A DNA stretch of 64,000 nt from Cyanodermella asteris (lineage: Eukaryota > Ascomycota > Lecanoromycetes > Ostropales > Stictidaceae). The notes under the pieces were generated by a model that saw only the letters and a program-made list of their open reading frames with translations, made no database searches and had not been told where the DNA came from. How positions within the stretch are numbered: position 1 is the first letter of the stretch; each line of letters starts with the position of its first letter. Positions 41,666 to 52,200 of the stretch are shown here, in pieces. The DNA lies in assembly GCA_900618795.1 (NCBI GenBank), contig UYJD01000001.1:745221-809220 (forward strand), given 5' to 3'. The position numbers and the translations under genes are program-made.

Positions 41666-43244
41666 ATAAATCGGTACGCCGCGACCTCGAAGACACAGCG
41701 GCTTTGGTCGCTACACTCCGTCGTGTCTGTCTTCGAAACGCTCCGAGGACGATATGGACCGACTCAGTCTGCATGAACCAAGGATCTAACGAAGAGAGAA
41801 GCCAGCAGGTCGCCATGATGGGCGATATTTGCCGGGCCGGTCAGAAACACCTCATTTACGTGGGTGAAGGCGACTTCGAGCAAGCCGTCGAGGATGCACG
41901 ATTCCTGCTGGACTACGTTGCACGGCTGTACGGCTCTGTCAGCGAATTTTCCGGGCGATACCAAGAGGATTACATTGCGCATAGAAACATCGGTGCATTG
42001 ATTGACGTGAATGCGATCTCGCGATTGTATACCAATCCGTGGTTCTCGTAGGTTGCATTTCACGACAATTTCGAGTGTCGTCATTGGAATACCGACGAGA
42101 TGCTGGCTGTGTGTTCACCAGCCGTGTGTGGACCTTTCAGGAGGCAATGTTATCGAAACGAAATACTTGTCTTTGTGGCTCGTCACAGATTCAGCTTCCC
42201 GAAATTCCTCAATCATGGACAGTTGTTTTGGCGAGCCCCAGCATCGCGAAGTTCGAAGGCGACACCGTAGCGATGATTCATTGTCGTCTATTTTGGCTAT
42301 TCTAATTCATAACTCCGCCCTATGCTCACAGGTTTGGTGCACTTGCACGGTTATTCCCTTATACACTTCATCGAATATGTCAGGTCCCGTCGATCAACTG
42401 ATCCACGCGACCATGTATATAGTGTCCTTGTCCTGGTAACGCACCCGGGTGTGACCATCGACTACAATAGAAGTGTCAGTCAGGTATTCACAGCAGCTGC
42501 AATATCGATCTACGAACGGCAAGGAAGCCATGAAATTCAGGAGAGCGCGGGCAAATTTCATGCTGATGAGCCGAGAAAACTGGCTCTGCCTTCTTGGGTG
42601 CCGCAGTGGCAACTGCAAGACAATCCTTTCAGTACTTTGGGGGTCTCGGCGCGCGGTAGCAGTGCTTTCAGTGCGAATGGTGAGTGAGAAATCGACAATG
42701 CTAGCTCCTTGTACACAGACTCGGCACGGACCGTGCTGTGTGCCTCGGGTATCAGACTCGGGCAGGTTGTACATGTTGCCAGGGATGGAGCAGACTGCCA
42801 CGAGGTACAAGAACTTTATGCGGGCGTCAAGTTTGAGACCCCTGCATCCGTTTCGACATGTGCCGAAAAGGATCACAAGGGCCTTCTGCGCAAGTTTCAA
42901 GCTTTCATGCAGACAAAGTTAGGAGACTTTCCGCTTGTGCAAACGTTGACAGAAAGCTCAGGTGACGGTGAGGCTCGCTAGTCAATACCACGAAAAAGAT
43001 GTGCGGTCGTCGGTACGGACTGATCAGGACTAGCAAAGGACATATTGGCATCGAACCAGATACGGTGCAGTCGGGACACGTCGTCAGCATCCTCTATGGT
43101 TTGAGCTGGCCAGCCGTTCTGAGACCGGTAGGTGACCGACACCACTTCGTGTCCGCGACGAACGTCGGTGATGTGATGTACGGCGAAGCGGTGGAGGCCC
43201 ATAAGCAATCTGGCGAGGCGGATGCATTATTTGAGATCCCTTGA
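41666..43244 (+). CDS. HET-domain (heterokaryon incompatibility-type) protein, 5' end not visible
   Basis: HET-domain family. The first visible exon starts after an acceptor-like TTATTTAG (41658-41665) and reads DLEDTAALVATLRRV, then IWTDSVCMNQ and the Gln/Met-rich helix (the second HET block), to NPWFS. A GT-AG intron (42048-42121) leads to SRVWTFQEAML and LCGSSQ, the third HET block. Later segments keep family features: STDPRDHVYSVL, LPSWVPQWQ, and after an intron at 42680-42718 the end SGHVVSILYGLSWPAVLRPV. Two junctions (about 42270-42321 and 42970-43000) do not join cleanly by eye. The family's first block (YxALSYxWG) is absent from the 180 bases between the gap and the first exon; it may lie in the gap or be lost. 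Functional state uncertain. Confidence 0.7.
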
Positions 43245-44131
43245 GACTGTCATCAAGAGTTGATCCGACCATTGACGCTCCGGGCTTTCGACTCGCTGAT
43301 CCGGCGATGTTCAGGTCAAAGAGGCTTGGAAACAATCACCTCGTCCGCCTGATATTACCCCCATATCCGTATTCAGCCGGCAGGTCCGACTTCGCGCAAA
43401 GCGTTACTCAGATGTGCCTTGCAACCGAATTGCGGTGTCGTCTAGTACGCCTCCTGGAACCGCAGGAGCGCGGCAGAGACACGGTCTCCAAGCAACGGCC
43501 AACCTGACCGGGTTCACGTCCGGTCAGAAAGGCTAGCTGAAAGCCGGAAACGTGGCCGCCCTGGCCCCCAATGTCGATATGAACAGGTCGCACACCGGTC
43601 ATGATTCTGAGAAATGCAAGCCGGGTGAGCCTGGAGGGGATGGCCGTGTTGCGCAGCAAAGGCGGTGCGCGGCCGATGCCGTGGTCGCGACCCGCTCTCG
43701 GTCTTGTCAAATCGGAGGGTGTGGTGAAAGATAATGAGTAGAGCCTGCGAGACCATCAATATGCGGCTGAACTCGAAATTGCGCCTGCTCTGCAGTCACG
43801 AGCTATCGGATCACGGAACTAGCTGGCACTGAGCTGCTCAAATGTAGCACTCGCGATATTGGCAGCTTTGATTTGGAGCCTGTCTTGCTGTATTAACATG
43901 TATTCATTAGAGCATAGATAAGCTACAACCGAGTCCTCGCAATTCCAACGTCAACTCGTACCATTTTCATCCATCCAAAGCTGCGAAAAGGGGGTATACC
44001 GCGGTCAGCTCAAATCTTGGTCGCTTGAGCAAGAACGCTGACAGAAAAGCAAAGTTCAAAGGCAGAACGACAGCGTCCGCCGAGCCGTGCTTGCTGGCGC
44101 AGACGGATCGCTGCCTCACTGGAGGTAGCCA
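43245..44131. other. intergenic, no gene recognised
   Basis: Between the HET-domain gene and the Ytp1-like gene, which converge. Nothing beyond short frames seen. Confidence 0.5.
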
Positions 44132-45877
44132 TTACGCCTGCGTAGAGGCCGAGCTCAAGGTGCGAGTAGCAGAGTTCTGGGTTTCTCGCTGCACGGCCAA
44201 GCCTTTGATGACCAGAACAACAATCTCCCAAGCCATGATGAAGGCAGTGAGACCCATGAGAATGGTGAACACGACCATGGCATTCATGTCGAGGTTCTCC
44301 ATACCGGCAACCATGTCAGAATTGCTGCACATGAAGATCATGCCTCCCGATATCAGACAGAAAGCCGCAATGATCTCTGATCTCTGATGGAGGACGAGAT
44401 GGAAGATAGCTGGTCGGTGGGTTCAGGTACATCAGAAGATAGGATACGCCTCGAGCCAGCGCTCCGGCGACGAAGAGCATGCCCCATTGCGAATGTAGCA
44501 TCGTGCTGACCATGGATTCCCGGTGGTGAGAAGACATCATCACACCCAGGAGCATAAGGACTATCGCGGGCATCGGATTTAGAGAGAAGCCGTACGACTT
44601 GGGTTCTTGGAAATCTTTGGTGTGCCCCATGAAGCCGTGGTTCGATGCAGCAGATGTGATCGTGCTGTTCAATATGCCGCGGATCTTCTTCGATTCAATG
44701 AGCAGACCGGCCAAGCCGCCTCCGAGAAACATGATCGCAATGGAAAGATGCTCGAGATCGGTGGGGCTCCAGGTACCATCTTCGCTGCCCAGGTGCTCCA
44801 GGAAAACGTTGGTCGAACCGTAGAAGAAGATCAAGAACGACTCGACAAACTCCATGGATGGAGCATTGGCTCGCCGGGGTCCGACCATCTCGGCCGTGGG
44901 CTTCATGTTCCACGCCCAGCCAAGATCAGCGCAGCTACCCATGACGCGCGCAAGCGTCAAGAGGCCGTATACGAAGAAAATGCCACCTTTGATGAAGTGC
45001 GCCAGGCCGGAAATGACCTCATGGCCCTTGAACAGGCCGCCATAGGTGACCAGCCCGGTCAAGACGAGGATGAACCCAAGGACGAGGATTGTGCGATCAA
45101 CGGCCTCGTAAAACCAGCCTAGCACACGCATCAGCCGGCTATCTGCCGCGATACGAAGGTATGGCCCAACGGTGCGGTGGATGCGCGTGCCGCCCAGCAA
45201 CCCAGACTTTTCTTCCACGTCGTCCTCTGCTTCCGCATGGTGCATGTCATCCGGTTCGGCGTACATTTCTCGTCCGTGCGACGCATCTTCCAAACCTGGG
45301 CTGCCTGGCAAAGAATGCCTGGGGGAAGCGCCATCGCTGCTGCCGACGCCAGAGTCGCGGGACCAACTGTACTGATGGGCGGGCTTATAGTGCATGGGCG
45401 AAAACTCGAAGCGCTGCGGCTGTTTCCGTTGCTTCTTTGGAATGAATGCGCGGACAAGCGCCATGAACGAATGCGCGCCTGCGATCAAAGAGACCGCCCA
45501 TCCGAGCTTGTGGTGTATATTGTTTTCATACAGGTCTGGAGTACTGGCATTGTAAAGGATACCGGTAAAAATGGCTCCCGCATTGAGCGCAGAGAAGACA
45601 ACGTGCGCCGGTAGAGTCCATTTCGCGCGCGCAATGCTCAGGAAGACAGCTGCAAAGAGTGAGCCCTCCAACACTCATTTTCACGTAGCCGAGGGAGGAG
45701 CTCACCTATCGGAAGAATGAAATACCAGGCGAGAACCGACAGTGCGATATGCGCATACAACACACCGGTGTGCTCGGAGAGATAGAAATAACTAAGCGGC
45801 GGCTCTTCATGAGTGCCATTCACAGGCATGCTCATGCCCATGCCATGGCCATCGCCGTGTCGAGGTGTGAATTCCAT
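44132..45877 (-). CDS. Ytp1-like multi-span membrane protein, frameshifted near the 3' end
   Basis: Ytp1/DUF2427 family of polytopic fungal membrane proteins of unclear function. Exon 1 45706..45877 (MEFTPRHGDGHGMGMSMPVN, then a first helix), a 56-base intron (45650-45705), then exon 2 from 45649. At least eight hydrophobic segments are visible, with family motifs such as IHHKLGWAVSLIAGAHSFMA, GSCADLGWAWN, MEFVESFLIFFYGSTNVFLE and LNPPTSYLPSRPPSEI. At that last point the frame breaks: the reading frame ends at 44316, while the expected last helices continue in another frame to a stop at 44132-44134 (AAFCLISGGMIFMCSNS, then MAWEIVVLVIKG). The break coincides with a tandem 7-base duplication (44372-44385). 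The gene may be a recent mutant allele or contain a sequence error. Confidence 0.8.
44372..44385. repeat. 7-bp tandem duplication (GATCTCT x2) inside the Ytp1-like gene
   Basis: Plus-strand GATCTCTGATCTCT. Removing one unit restores PSRPPSEIIAAFCLISGG on the minus strand, the sequence expected for the family. This is a replication-slippage signature, or an assembly/base-calling error. Confidence 0.85.
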
Positions 45878-48263
45878 CTTTCAAAGTCTGGCGATAAAGC
45901 CTAATCGATATATCGTACCACGATCCCAGCGCCACGCCGCCGGGAGCTAAAGGCGGCTTCACGAATCCCAGCGTCGATCACGGAGCTCCGCCCAAGCAGC
46001 TCTAGGTGTGCTTGCGAAAAGTTGAGATGCTTTTTGAGAGCGTCGCAAGCGATAAGACTGTATATTTTGCAAAGTTTTGGCGTATGTCAAGTTGGGGCAA
46101 GGGACGAGAAGGCGCGACAGCGACCGCGTCGGTGACAACGTGGTTCCGCGAGAGGTACCAATATATGCCTTCGAGGCCAAAGCTTCGGAGCGAAAACGCC
46201 GTCAAGGCACCTATATCAATGACGTCGAAACAAGCAAACCGCAAACGGAGTTGATAGTCAACCGGAAGTCAGAGGGCGGTTTCGAGGAGGCGATAAGCTT
46301 GCGAGGTGAACTGTGATCGATGATGTTCAAGACCCGGGCAACGAGCACAATGAGAGCAAGGAGACGGCGGGTGGTCCGATACAGAGAAACGATCGCAATG
46401 CTGACCAGAAGCAAGCGGCATGCTTGTATATTAAGATTACGGCCGGACTGGGTACTCAGTGCCAACACCGTGGCGACCCAGGCGGCGTGATGAGCAAAGC
46501 TTTGCATTACTCTGCCAGGCGGTGGGGTCGGCCGGTAGCAGAACCGAAGCTATTCCGATCAAGCACAGGAAATCTCTCGGCGTTTGGGGGCCCGACGGCC
46601 AGTCTGCGCTTGGTCAAACCGCAGACGGGCTCGTGACCGTGTGATCGATGAGATGATGACCCAAGGTACCCACCATTAGCTCTGCCAGCACGCGTCCATA
46701 CGGCATTTGGAAGCGATGAATAATCCACGAGCCTGCGCCTTGATTTGACGCTTTTGCCGGCTTCGCTCTTTAAGTGAAGAGACGCCCCTGCCACTGTCGT
46801 CATAACAAGACACGGGCAGCTTTAAGCTCTCAGGTGAGAGAGGCGCTTCCATACCACGCTACCGGATTTCGGACAGCATCAAGGTACGAAGGCGCAAGTG
46901 CCGACATCCTTGATCGAACCCAACGAGTTCATCATGTCTCAAGTTTGAGCATCGTCCAGGACGCAAGAGGCATTGTCGGATTTCGAAGCGTTAGAGTGCA
47001 TTATCGAGCAGGCCCACGAGTATGGCCAGGAAGCGATGACTGTTGAGAGATGTGCGTGTGATGAAAATTTGTCAGTCTGACAGTGTGACAGCGAGGGTGA
47101 GTGCCACGGTGTTTGACCTCGCCGAGGCGGCACTGTGACGCTTGCATAAAAGCGCCGCTTCCGCTTCCTCTGATGGAATTGTGTTTGTCGGTACAGAAGG
47201 GGTAGTAGCCTACCACAATACTTGAGGTCACCAATCCCGTTGCTCGAGCAGGGAGGTGGATCGCGGAAGACGCATCGCCGGGCGATGTGAACAAAGCTCG
47301 ATTATGATCTGTCGGCTTCCTGCGGCTCTGCGATCCCGATAGCCTGCCAACCACGTCAGGCATACAGAGGATACTGTCGCACATCAGACAAGCGTGCGTC
47401 TGCGGATGCAGAGGATTACAACAGCGACCAGGTACCCCGCTGCTCAAGTACATTAGTGATGTTGCTCGTGCTGCAAGGGCTGTTTGACGACTTGCGATAC
47501 GTTACAATCGGCCGTAGATAGAGCAGGTGACAGGGCAAGCTTTGCCGGGGCGCGAGTTGTACAGAGAGAAGAGAGTTTGCGATCGGAGCAAAAGCGGGCG
47601 AATTGCGAAGCAGAGCTGGAGCATGCTTGTGCAGAGTGCTGACAAACCGCTGCTCGTGCCTTGTCTTACCTGGGCCCTGCGATTGCTGACAGATTGATCA
47701 TGACCAGTGTGGTGACTCACCTTCAACCCATGTTGGCCTGTCTTTGGCCATGTTCGTGTACTGATGGACCAAGCCGGCCAACATACAGGCCCATCAGCTG
47801 TGAAAAGCCGGCTCCGCCATCGAGCTCGACTCCATGAGGCGGTAGGGTAATGGAATAAGACATGCGGTCGTCAACTTACCCAGATCGCCAACACTAATGA
47901 CTTCCGGTCAACCACATACGACAATCCGACGTACCGATTGTCATCGTTGGTCATTGTAGGCCGTTGGCTCTTGGTCTTCAAAGTTCGCTGCGGGAAAAGC
48001 TTCATCACGTGACTGATCTCACGGTACCAATACGATCAATGCACAAAGACCATCTATTGCCTTTGTCTAGCAAGGTCTGGTGCATGAGCTTCTGATCTTG
48101 TGAAACTCGAGTCACGATTCAGAACACTGACAGATTGGACTCTGGACGACCAGCATAGAAGCTGCCCCCAAATTCGGTCCGTCATCAGCACGTGTGCGAG
48201 CGCGACAGTAAAGTCAGGCTTTCGAAAAAGAGTATTTATACAGACTCACGCTCGACAACAAGC
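45878..48263. other. 2.4 kb without a recognised protein gene
   Basis: From the start of the Ytp1-like gene to the 5S rRNA gene. Contains a TCACGTGA palindrome at 48005-48012. Short frames on both strands show no domain. The last bases hold the 5S upstream element listed separately. Confidence 0.5.
48233..48240 (+). promoter_or_regulatory. TATA-like element of the 5S rRNA gene
   Basis: TATTTATA ending 24 bases before the mature 5S start. Fungal 5S genes (Neurospora, fission yeast) use an upstream TATA-like element at about -25 to -30 besides the internal control region, so the position fits. Confidence 0.6.
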
Positions 48264-48382
48264 ACATACGACCACAGACTGTAGAGAACGAGGCATCCCG
48301 TCCGCTCTGCCATATCTAAGCTACAGATCGGCAAGTTAGTACTCAGGTGGGTGACCACTGGGGAATCCTCGCTGTTGTATGT
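48264..48382 (+). rRNA. 5S ribosomal RNA
   Basis: About 119 bases starting ACATACGACCACAG and ending TGTTGTATGT, followed by a T-run (RNA polymerase III stop). Secondary structure holds. Helix I pairs ACATACGAC with GTTGTATGT. Helix II pairs CTGTAG with CTACAG. Helix III pairs GGCA with TGCC around the CCCGTCCG loop. The GGTGGGTGACCAC hairpin of helices IV/V is intact. A single dispersed 5S gene outside the rDNA array is normal for Pezizomycotina. It appears complete and probably functional. Confidence 0.93.
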
Positions 48383-48385
48383 TTT
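48382..48385 (+). terminator. RNA polymerase III terminator of 5S
   Basis: A TTTT run immediately after the last paired base of 5S helix I, the usual polymerase III stop signal. Confidence 0.6.
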
Positions 48386-48513
48386 GCATTTTGTTTTTGG
48401 CTCTGCGCATCTGTCCTCTCTTTTGAGTGTTCATGCTGTTGAAAACATATACTGTTCTGTCATGACACGAGTTTGTCGTTTCCAAGGTAATCTACAGAAA
48501 TGAGAAACAATAT

Positions 48514-49248
48514 TTGGCAAGCACAGCTGTCGAGTATGTGGGATTTGCTTGGACTGTTCGCGTTCTTGGACTAATCATGCTCGTGACTAGCGCAGTGTCA
48601 TTCTTTCTCTTCAAGACTCGTCTGCCACCCCGCCCCTCGGGACCATTTTTCGAGTTCGCAGCGCTGAAGGAGAGGACCTACCTGTTCTTCGTCCTGGGCA
48701 TGTTCTTCAGCTTTTGGGCACTGTACTTCGAGTTCTACTACGTGGGCCAATTTGCTCGAACCGCTCTGGGCTTCTCGTACGCCTCATCAGTCGATCTCCT
48801 ATTGCTCACGAACGGTATCGGTATCATCGGGCGTCTCGTGCCTGCATACATCGCGAACACCTACCTTGGTCCGCTCAATGTCATCATCCCTTTCGCTTTC
48901 ATCACCGGGATCAGCTATTATTGCTGGACAGCCGTTGAATCAACGGCCAGTATGTGGGTTTTCGCAGCCTTCTATGGCTTCGCCAGCAACACAGTACAAG
49001 GCTTATGGCCTAGCACCTTAGGCAGTCTCGTGTCTGACGCCTCCAAATCGGGAGCTCGAATGGGGTTGGGCTTCACTATTGTGAGCTTTGGGTTGCTGAC
49101 TGGTCCGCCACTTGGTGGTGCACTTGTACAGTCCCACGGGTATGTTGCAGCACAGGTCTGGGGTGGAACGTGCCTTTGCATCGCAGGCACGCTAATGGCG
49201 TTTGCAAGGTTCGCAAAGACCGGATGGCACCTGAAGCAAAAGTGCTGA
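48514..49248 (+). pseudogene. 5'-truncated MFS (monocarboxylate-type) transporter
   Basis: About 245 codons encoding only the second half of a major facilitator transporter of the fungal monocarboxylate-transporter-like group. It starts in what would be helix 6 (FAWTVRVLGLIMLVTS) and passes the loop FFLFKTRLPPRP. It then has about six helices, including FFSFWALYFEFYYVGQFAR, GIIGRLVPAYIAN, GFASNTVQGLWPSTLGSLV and GFTIVSFGLLTGPPLGGALV, and ends in QKC and a stop. No ATG begins the visible frame, and no sequence for helices 1-5 is found upstream, where instead a 5S rRNA gene sits 130 bases away. A second transcript start giving a half-length protein cannot be excluded, but half-transporters are not expected to work. 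Confidence 0.75.
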
Positions 49249-52200
49249 TCATGGGGACGAGGCCCAAAATGCGGCTTTCCACGCACATTACGGTCCTAGA
49301 CCTGCTGTTCGGGTCGAAGTAAAAATAGTTAGAGAAATGAATAATGTGATATGATCCGCGGTTTGCATCGGTGTCACAAAGTGAATAGACATAATCTCTG
49401 TGATCGAGACGAATGAGGTGTGTGGAATCCGGAGTGAGATTGCCTCATGACAGGATCTCTTGCATGGGATGAAGTTGTAACCCCTCGAAGACCCCAGACA
49501 CCACACCGCTCGTGGTCTATTCTTATACCGTTAGTAGATGTACGCCCAGCCGCTTATTATACGCCCAGCCGCTAATAGTCGCCGCTCGCTGCCAGCATCT
49601 GAAGGAAGAGCGCTATTCCTCTGAGCACCCTCATGGTGAACGTCCGAATATGAATAGCAGGGGATGGTGAAATGCTGGGCTGGGTCACTCTGACTCACGG
49701 ATGGCCGTTCCATTCGCCGTCAGCAAAGACGATCGATGCGAACGGAGCTTGGCTTGCATAGTGCTGAAGTAGTATACCAGTAATAGTCTCCGGGCTATCC
49801 GGGCCGCTCCGGTCAATTTTACACTGCGAATCTGTAGAGATCTTACCCACAAACACGAAATCCTAGGCTCGCCTAGTTGCGCATCGATGCCGCACTTGCG
49901 GTTCCCAAGGCCCGAGCAACGACGCCCGTACAGGTAAGTGAATTCTCTTAAGTTTCGTCAGATCCTTTCTGTTTACCGGGAATAATACGAGGCACATAGG
50001 GGCGATTGGGCGGATGAAAGTCCAGTCGCCACTCAAATTCGACTCTCAGAGGAGGTCCGCAACGGACTTGAAAGCACCTTAGCGTTAGCCCCCCCCGGAA
50101 CCACACAAGAGCTCAGCACCCGACACAAGCGTGAGGGGAGATTACCTTTGACGAGCCGCTTCCATAACCCACGCCCGCTCAAGGCGTGGAGGCGAGCACT
50201 CGAATTTTCAAAATCAGACCAGAAGAACATCCTCTTGACGCTTGGGCCGCGTATATCACGATCGGTTTGTGAACGTAGCCAGTACCACGTGCATACAAGG
50301 GGCTTCTCCGCTGTTCTTTCGGTTAGTAGTCGAAGCATGTTGCCAGATCCTGCCTCGTATACTTATAAAATAGCCTCAACGCTGCAGGTCTACCCCGCGG
50401 GAGGCCATATCCAAACAGGAACGCCCGCGGGAAGAGTCGTTTTTCAGCCCTGCAAAGCGGATGGCGGACGCTCGAGCAGGTTGTGGCCAGGGTAAGAAGC
50501 TGCAAAGCGGTCTTTCTCTAGTTGCTAGTAACGTGGCGTCGGAGCAATTCTCCTAGGCTGAGAGCGGTGCATGGCGACTTGTTGTGGACGCTGAGCCTCG
50601 GTGTGCGTGAATCGAGAAAGCCGAATTTCATCTCAGAAAAGCTTTCGATGCCCTCGCCTGCGTTGTGTTGTGCAACGTTGCGAGTCAGACCGGTTGAAAG
50701 AAAGCCAAGGATTTTGCAACGCACGGAGCTCGTATTAGCACCAATCAGGAAAGAAATACGCTCGATCGATGAAGACGCGTCGATAATCCTCCCCATCGCT
50801 GTCATTGCGTGCTCCTGGTGACTTCAGAGTCTGGTTTCGGGCGGAAGGGGGGCCAGACATAGCACAGTCAAGAATAGTCGAGAACGGTCTGGGAGATGGT
50901 GGTGCGAATGGATACCGGTCCGGGAAGAGTGTGCTTTGAGATTACAGCAGGCTCAAAGTCTACGACCATTGGGAAACTATTGCGAGGTCATGTTCTTAGG
51001 CACAGAATCAAGAGGGGTTGACAGTTCATGCATTCTGTTGCTTGCAACTCGCGCACGCATTCTCAGATCTTGGTTCGCAAATGCAGATGCAATATGCGAC
51101 TGGTCAGAGCGTCCTCTTCCAGTACCAGAGATACTTAGGATATCATCCCGGAGCATCTGTGATCCATCATATGAAGCAAGTCACGCTGTGGAACAAAGAC
51201 AATTCATGCACTGCCATCCCGACAGGTTCCCGCGGCTCTTCATTCTCCCAGGCTATCATCAAGTAAGGTGAAAAGGGATTACCTGCAAGCGAAAAACACC
51301 TTCTCTCAGCCGTACTTGAACGCTCAAGCGAACAAGGGGGGAAGAAGTGGCACACGCCGCAATCAACTCGATCAAGTCTCTGGCCCGAGTCAGATTCTAT
51401 CACCCCAAGTCGCCCCTGAGTGCCTGTATGTTTGAACCCCCAGATACCCTCTCCGCGTAAGAATAGCGGTAAAATCCATTGAGACGAATGTGAGAAGCCC
51501 CCAGAGCCCGCTTCTGGATCCATGCATCACCACGCAGACGATAGCGAACCAGGACACCGCTGACGCCTCTGACGCCATTCGACTGGGCGTTCCTTGTTCA
51601 GGGCTGTCTGCGTGTTGATAACGAACCCAAGTCCCGAGAACAGTGCGAAATAAATGAACAGCCGCTACCCTAAGGCGTCACCTGTCATCCAGGACGGTTC
51701 CACCAAAGCGAAATTCAGATGGCCCGACTAAGTTACATCGTAAGCCCTCAGGTACCCACATAAAGCTTTATTGACAGGAAGTTGCAGGTGGAAGTCGACA
51801 TTGGTCAGATAGGCGGCTGGCGCCGAGTCCAGCCCGATGAGATCACCGGCATTTTTGGCATTCTGTGCCCCGATGAATAGAACCCCTGTCATAAATTCTG
51901 TTTGGGAGAAGCAAATGGTCCCCGCGGATGTCCCAGGTGGTGCAGGCTGTGAGGCTGGACGCCCAAGTGAATGCTGTAGCTGGAAGGTTTTCAACTTCCA
52001 AGTTCAACATACGTGACACGATAAACTGATCGACCAGGCAAGAATACTTCAAGGTTGTCGAGACGACCACAAAGTCTCGGCGGCAAATCCCGGCTCTCTG
52101 CACCGTCCGTGGCTAGGACCTGTGTCTCCGAGATGGTGATGTCGCCCGTGAGTCGTAGAAGCTATTGTGCATGCCCATGATGGTACGCCGGATGCCCGAA

